This document shows positions 61,272 through 64,000 of a DNA stretch of 64,000 nt, piece after piece (positions within the stretch are counted from its first letter, which is position 1; each line of letters starts with the position of its first letter). The notes under the pieces are model-generated. The model was not told the DNA's origin. It saw nothing but the letters and a program-made list of their open reading frames with translations, and ran no database searches. The DNA comes from Allorhizobium pseudoryzae (lineage in GTDB: Bacteria; Pseudomonadota; Alphaproteobacteria; Rhizobiales; Rhizobiaceae): the NCBI RefSeq assembly GCF_011046245.1, contig NZ_CP049241.1:1938001-2002000 (forward strand). Direction: 5' to 3'. The translations under genes were made by a program, and so were the position numbers.

Positions 61272-61637
61272 TCAGCTGCGTCGCGTCAGCGTGAATTGCG
61301 AGCCGCTGTCGGCCGTGCAGTTGAGCTGGGTCGTGGAGACGAGCGCGCAGTTGACGCGTGACTGGGTCTTGCGGACCAGCGAGGTCATGCTGATTTCCAC
61401 CAGTGTCGGCGACGACTGGGTATAGGTGCCGCTGGCGAGAAGGGCGTTGGTATCCGTTGAGCGGGTGTTGAACGTGCCGGCCTGGAAGGTCGAAACGATA
61501 CCGTTCGGATCGGCCCAGGTCCCCTCGACGCCCTGAGGCTGGGTCGGCGCCGGCATTTGGCGCGGCGCATTGGACGATACGCAGGCCGTCAGCATGAGGG
61601 CTGCGGCGATGAGCGCAAGGCTCCCTTTGATCTTCAT
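61272..61637 (-). CDS. Omp10-like outer membrane lipoprotein
   Basis: The 121-residue protein has a lipoprotein signal peptide with lipobox LTAC (cysteine at residue 19), then a small beta-rich domain: [28 protein letters not shown] and [23 protein letters not shown]. This matches the Brucella Omp10 lipoprotein family, an outer-membrane lipoprotein of unknown biochemical role that affects envelope and virulence in Brucella. It is monocistronic with a short terminator. Confidence 0.85.
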   Translation of the reverse strand: MKIKGSLALIAAALMLTACVSSNAPRQMPAPTQPQGVEGTWADPNGIVSTFQAGTFNTRSTDTNALLASGTYTQSSPTLVEISMTSLVRKTQSRVNCALVSTTQLNCTADSGSQFTLTRRS

Positions 61638-61773
61638 TCTTCTTCTCCAGCGATTCGGACGCCTGTCTTGGCGGCAACGATGGCGCGAACCTCTATCTAA
61701 TGCAAGGCGGATGCATTCACAGTCCGCCTTGCTGTTTTTCCAAGGTGATCAAACGCGGCAGGCGCGCAGATCC

Positions 61774-63219
61774 TCAGGTCCGCACGAGGATATTCTTGAA
61801 CTGCCAGGCGTCCTTTTCGTCGAGATCTTCCGGGAAGAGGCCCGGACGGCCGTCGAGCGGGGTCCAATCGGTGTAATGACCTTCGACCGGGCCGAGATAA
61901 GGCGACTGCACTTCGAGGCAGCGCTTGTAATCCATCTCGTCGGCTTCCACGATGCCGGCGGTCGGGTTTTCGAGCGCCCAGACCATGCCGGCGAGCACGG
62001 CGGAGGTCACCTGCAGGCCGGTGGCGTTCTGGTAAGGCGCGATCTGGCGGGTTTCCTCCAGCGACAGGCGCGAACCGTACCAGTAGGCGTTCTTGTCGTG
62101 GCCATAGAGCAGCACGCCGAGCTCATCGACGCCATCGACCAGTTCGTTCTCGTCGAGAACGTGCAGGACCGGCTGGGCGGTGCCGCCATTGCCAAACATT
62201 TCATGCAGCGACAGCACGGCATCATTGGCCGGGTGGTAGGCGTAATGGCAGGTGGGGCGGTAGACCGCCTCGCCATCCTTCTCGACCGTGAAATAGTCGG
62301 CAATCGAGATCGATTCGTTATGCGTCACCAGGAAGCCGTATTGCGGGCCGGGCGTCGGGCACCAGGTGCGCACGCGGGTATTGGCGCCCGGCTGCTCCAG
62401 GTAGATTGCCGCCTTGCAGCCCTTCTTGTGCTTCTTGGCGTTCTTCGGCATCCACTTCTCGTGCGTGCCCCAGCCGAGTTCGGAGGGCTGCAGGCCTTCG
62501 GAGATGAAGCCTTCGACCGACCAGGTGTTCCAGAACACGTTGAGCGGCTTCGGGTTCTTGGTGCGCTGGGTGTCGCGTTCTGCAATATGGATGCCCTTGA
62601 CGCCGACCTTCTTCATCAGCTTCGCCCAGCCGTCGCGATCATCGACGGAGGGTTCGTCGAACTTCACGCCCGTGTCGTTGGCAATGTTGACGAGCGCCTG
62701 CTTGACGAACCAGGAGACCATGCCGGGATTGGCGCCGCAGCAGGAGACGGCCGTGGTGCCGCCCGGGTTCTTGCGCTTTTCCGTCCGCACGGTTTCACGC
62801 AGCGAATAGTTCGTGCGGTCGGCATTCTTCATGCTCTTGTCGAAATAGAAGCCGAGCCAGGGCTCGACGACCGTATCGATGTAGAGGACGTCCAGCTTGC
62901 GGCAGAACTTGATGAGATCGAGCGAGCCGGTATCGACCGACAGGTTGACGCAGAAACCCTGGCCTTTGCCTTCGGTCAGCAGCGGCTTCAGCAGGTCCTT
63001 GTAGTTTTCCTTGGTCACATGCGCCTGGATGAACTTCACGCCGTGCTTTTCCAGGATCGCCTTGTCGTCGTCGCGCGGGTCGATCACCACCATCCGGCTC
63101 TTGTCGAACTTGAAGTGGCGTTCGATCAGCGGCAGCGTGCCGCGCCCGATCGATCCGAAACCGATCATGACGATCGGGCCGGTGATTTCGCCGTAAACCG
63201 GGTAGGTCTGTTCACTCAT
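61774..63219 (-). CDS. hss: Homospermidine synthase
   Basis: The enzyme uses NAD to join putrescine units (or putrescine and spermidine) into homospermidine, a major rhizobial polyamine. The 481-residue protein belongs to the saccharopine-dehydrogenase-like family with a Rossmann motif GFGSIGRGTLPLIERH near residue 20, LDVLYIDTVVEPWLGFY, and a C-terminal GPVEGHYTDWTPLDGR segment. Length is typical. No ornithine decarboxylase gene is beside it in this window. Confidence 0.94.
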   Translation of the reverse strand: MSEQTYPVYGEITGPIVMIGFGSIGRGTLPLIERHFKFDKSRMVVIDPRDDDKAILEKHGVKFIQAHVTKENYKDLLKPLLTEGKGQGFCVNLSVDTGSLDLIKFCRKLDVLYIDTVVEPWLGFYFDKSMKNADRTNYSLRETVRTEKRKNPGGTTAVSCCGANPGMVSWFVKQALVNIANDTGVKFDEPSVDDRDGWAKLMKKVGVKGIHIAERDTQRTKNPKPLNVFWNTWSVEGFISEGLQPSELGWGTHEKWMPKNAKKHKKGCKAAIYLEQPGANTRVRTWCPTPGPQYGFLVTHNESISIADYFTVEKDGEAVYRPTCHYAYHPANDAVLSLHEMFGNGGTAQPVLHVLDENELVDGVDELGVLLYGHDKNAYWYGSRLSLEETRQIAPYQNATGLQVTSAVLAGMVWALENPTAGIVEADEMDYKRCLEVQSPYLGPVEGHYTDWTPLDGRPGLFPEDLDEKDAWQFKNILVRT

Positions 63220-63328
63220 CTGCTGTCGCTCCTTCGGTCCCTCGGTCGCATGCCTAAAGGGCCGGTGTTTCTGGGCACGGGTCTTGATCCTTGCGCCTCT
63301 TGTTGGCGGTCTAGATCACAAATTACGA

Positions 63329-64000
63329 TCACAATAAAGAGCTTGAAGACGACAAGCCTGTGGCAGTGGGTGTGGAATCCGCAAGCTGCGCCGCATCTGC
63401 CCTGAGCATAGCAATCATCGGGCCACGCTTGGCGAGCATGCCCTTATAGGCTGCCTGAGCGGGCGTCAGGGCCTCCAGCTGGTCGGCGAGCGCCTGCATC
63501 AGCTTACCCGCATGGGCGGCGGTTCCGAGCGCGGTGATCGGGTCGAGGTAGATGCGGATGGTGAAGAGGATATCGCCACTCGCCGGCAGTTTTCTCAGCG
63601 TCTGGCGTTCGACCCGCAGATAGCTCGCCGCCGGCGGAAGGTCCGGAACCTTGCGCTCGCTCTTCGGCTTCGGCGTGAAGAGCGCGTCGTTCCAGTTGAT
63701 CGACCAGTTCAAACGCTTGACCGACCGATCCGGCTGCAGCCGGTCGAACATGCGGTTGATCAGGTCCGCATTGCGGCTGCCGCCCTCGAAATCCGGCACA
63801 TCGGCATGCACCTCGTCCATCACCCGGCCGAATTTCTCGTCCAGCGACCAGGAGGAGGGGAAGGCAACGAAGGCCGCAGCCACGCGCCAGCCGTTTTCGC
63901 CGCGGCGCATGATGACGAGATCGTCCTGCAACAGCAGGCCGGCACGAATGAGCGGCGGCATGCCGTCGTCCTGCAGCGCAACCGGGCTTGCGCCGGCAAC
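63329..64000 (-). CDS. DUF3445 heme-dependent oxidative N-demethylase-like protein, 5' part missing
   Basis: The visible 223 codons are the C-terminal part; the frame stays open to the window end, so the start is beyond it. Family features include LLLQDDLVIMRRGENGWRVAAAFVAFPSSWSLDEKFGR, LINRMFDRLQPDRSVKRLNWSINW, and VERQTLRKLPASGDILFTIRIYLDP. DUF3445 proteins include alpha-subunit-like heme proteins of oxidative N-demethylases such as dimethylamine monooxygenase. The true substrate here is unknown. The ATG at 63961 is internal. Confidence 0.85.
   Translation of the reverse strand, partial: VAGASPVALQDDGMPPLIRAGLLLQDDLVIMRRGENGWRVAAAFVAFPSSWSLDEKFGRVMDEVHADVPDFEGGSRNADLINRMFDRLQPDRSVKRLNWSINWNDALFTPKPKSERKVPDLPPAASYLRVERQTLRKLPASGDILFTIRIYLDPITALGTAAHAGKLMQALADQLEALTPAQAAYKGMLAKRGPMIAMLRADAAQLADSTPTATGLSSSSSLL

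Overview
This 64 kb window looks like a piece of the main chromosome of a Rhizobiaceae alphaproteobacterium (Agrobacterium, Rhizobium, Neorhizobium or a close relative). The evidence is the high GC content and the gene set: a six-gene glycogen operon in the order glgP-glgB-glgC-glgA-pgm-glgX, a eukaryotic-type glutamine synthetase glnII with a divergent gstI-like gene, cpdR, homospermidine synthase, an Omp10-like lipoprotein, an mmgR-type small RNA and sarcosine oxidase subunits. No rRNA, prophage, insertion sequence or CRISPR array was seen. Most of the window is housekeeping DNA; the unusual material is in small genes, leaders and intergenic regions.

Layout. 1-1.5 kb: 3' end of soxA plus soxG. 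1.5-3.1 kb: two very small membrane-protein frames downstream of cfa. 3.2-14.9 kb: leftward glycogen operon ending in a MaoC-like hydratase gene. 15.2-16.5 kb: a TadG-like von Willebrand protein. 16.6-23.2 kb: a leftward three-gene cluster of two transglutaminase-fold proteins (one fused to a DUF2126 amidoligase domain) and a circularly permuted ATP-grasp/alpha-E protein, predicted to make and trim an unknown peptide-like product. 23.6-25.3 kb: gstI/glnII divergent pair with a sigma-54 promoter. 25.4-28.5 kb: a ClC channel with CBS domains, a small secreted protein, a PH-domain protein and tRNA-Val. 28.5-31.1 kb: cpdR, N-formylglutamate amidohydrolase, the mmgR-like sRNA and an inositol-monophosphatase-family hisN. 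31.1-36.0 kb: a hydrolase, a heat-shock gene with an RpoH-like promoter and a ROSE-like leader, an SBF transporter with a divergent LysR regulator, and a threonine aldolase. 36.5-43.4 kb: gltB and gltD, separated by a vapBC-type toxin-antitoxin pair. 43.5-50.4 kb: a nucleoside deoxyribosyltransferase-like gene, an SGNH hydrolase, a lytic transglycosylase, galU, a beta-barrel protein and kdsD. 50.4-54.7 kb: NfeD/SPFH pair, a chemoreceptor and a free-standing periplasmic PDC sensor. 55.2-64 kb: queC, a GNAT protein, a diguanylate cyclase, hemH, a LysM-tailed 5'-nucleotidase, an Omp10-like lipoprotein, homospermidine synthase and a truncated DUF3445 gene.

Two metabolic themes dominate. One is carbon storage and sugar nucleotides (glycogen operon, pgm, galU, kdsD). 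The other is nitrogen assimilation (glnII/gstI, gltB/gltD, sarcosine oxidase, N-formylglutamate amidohydrolase). The mmgR-like sRNA fits both, since the S. meliloti homologue controls carbon storage granules. The strongest leads are the ATP-grasp/transglutaminase cluster, the sRNA, the gstI/glnII control region with two matching palindromes, the toxin-antitoxin pair inside the glutamate synthase locus, the PDC sensor next to a chemoreceptor, a QueC with an altered PP-loop, and an orphan leftward terminator near 32.1 kb.
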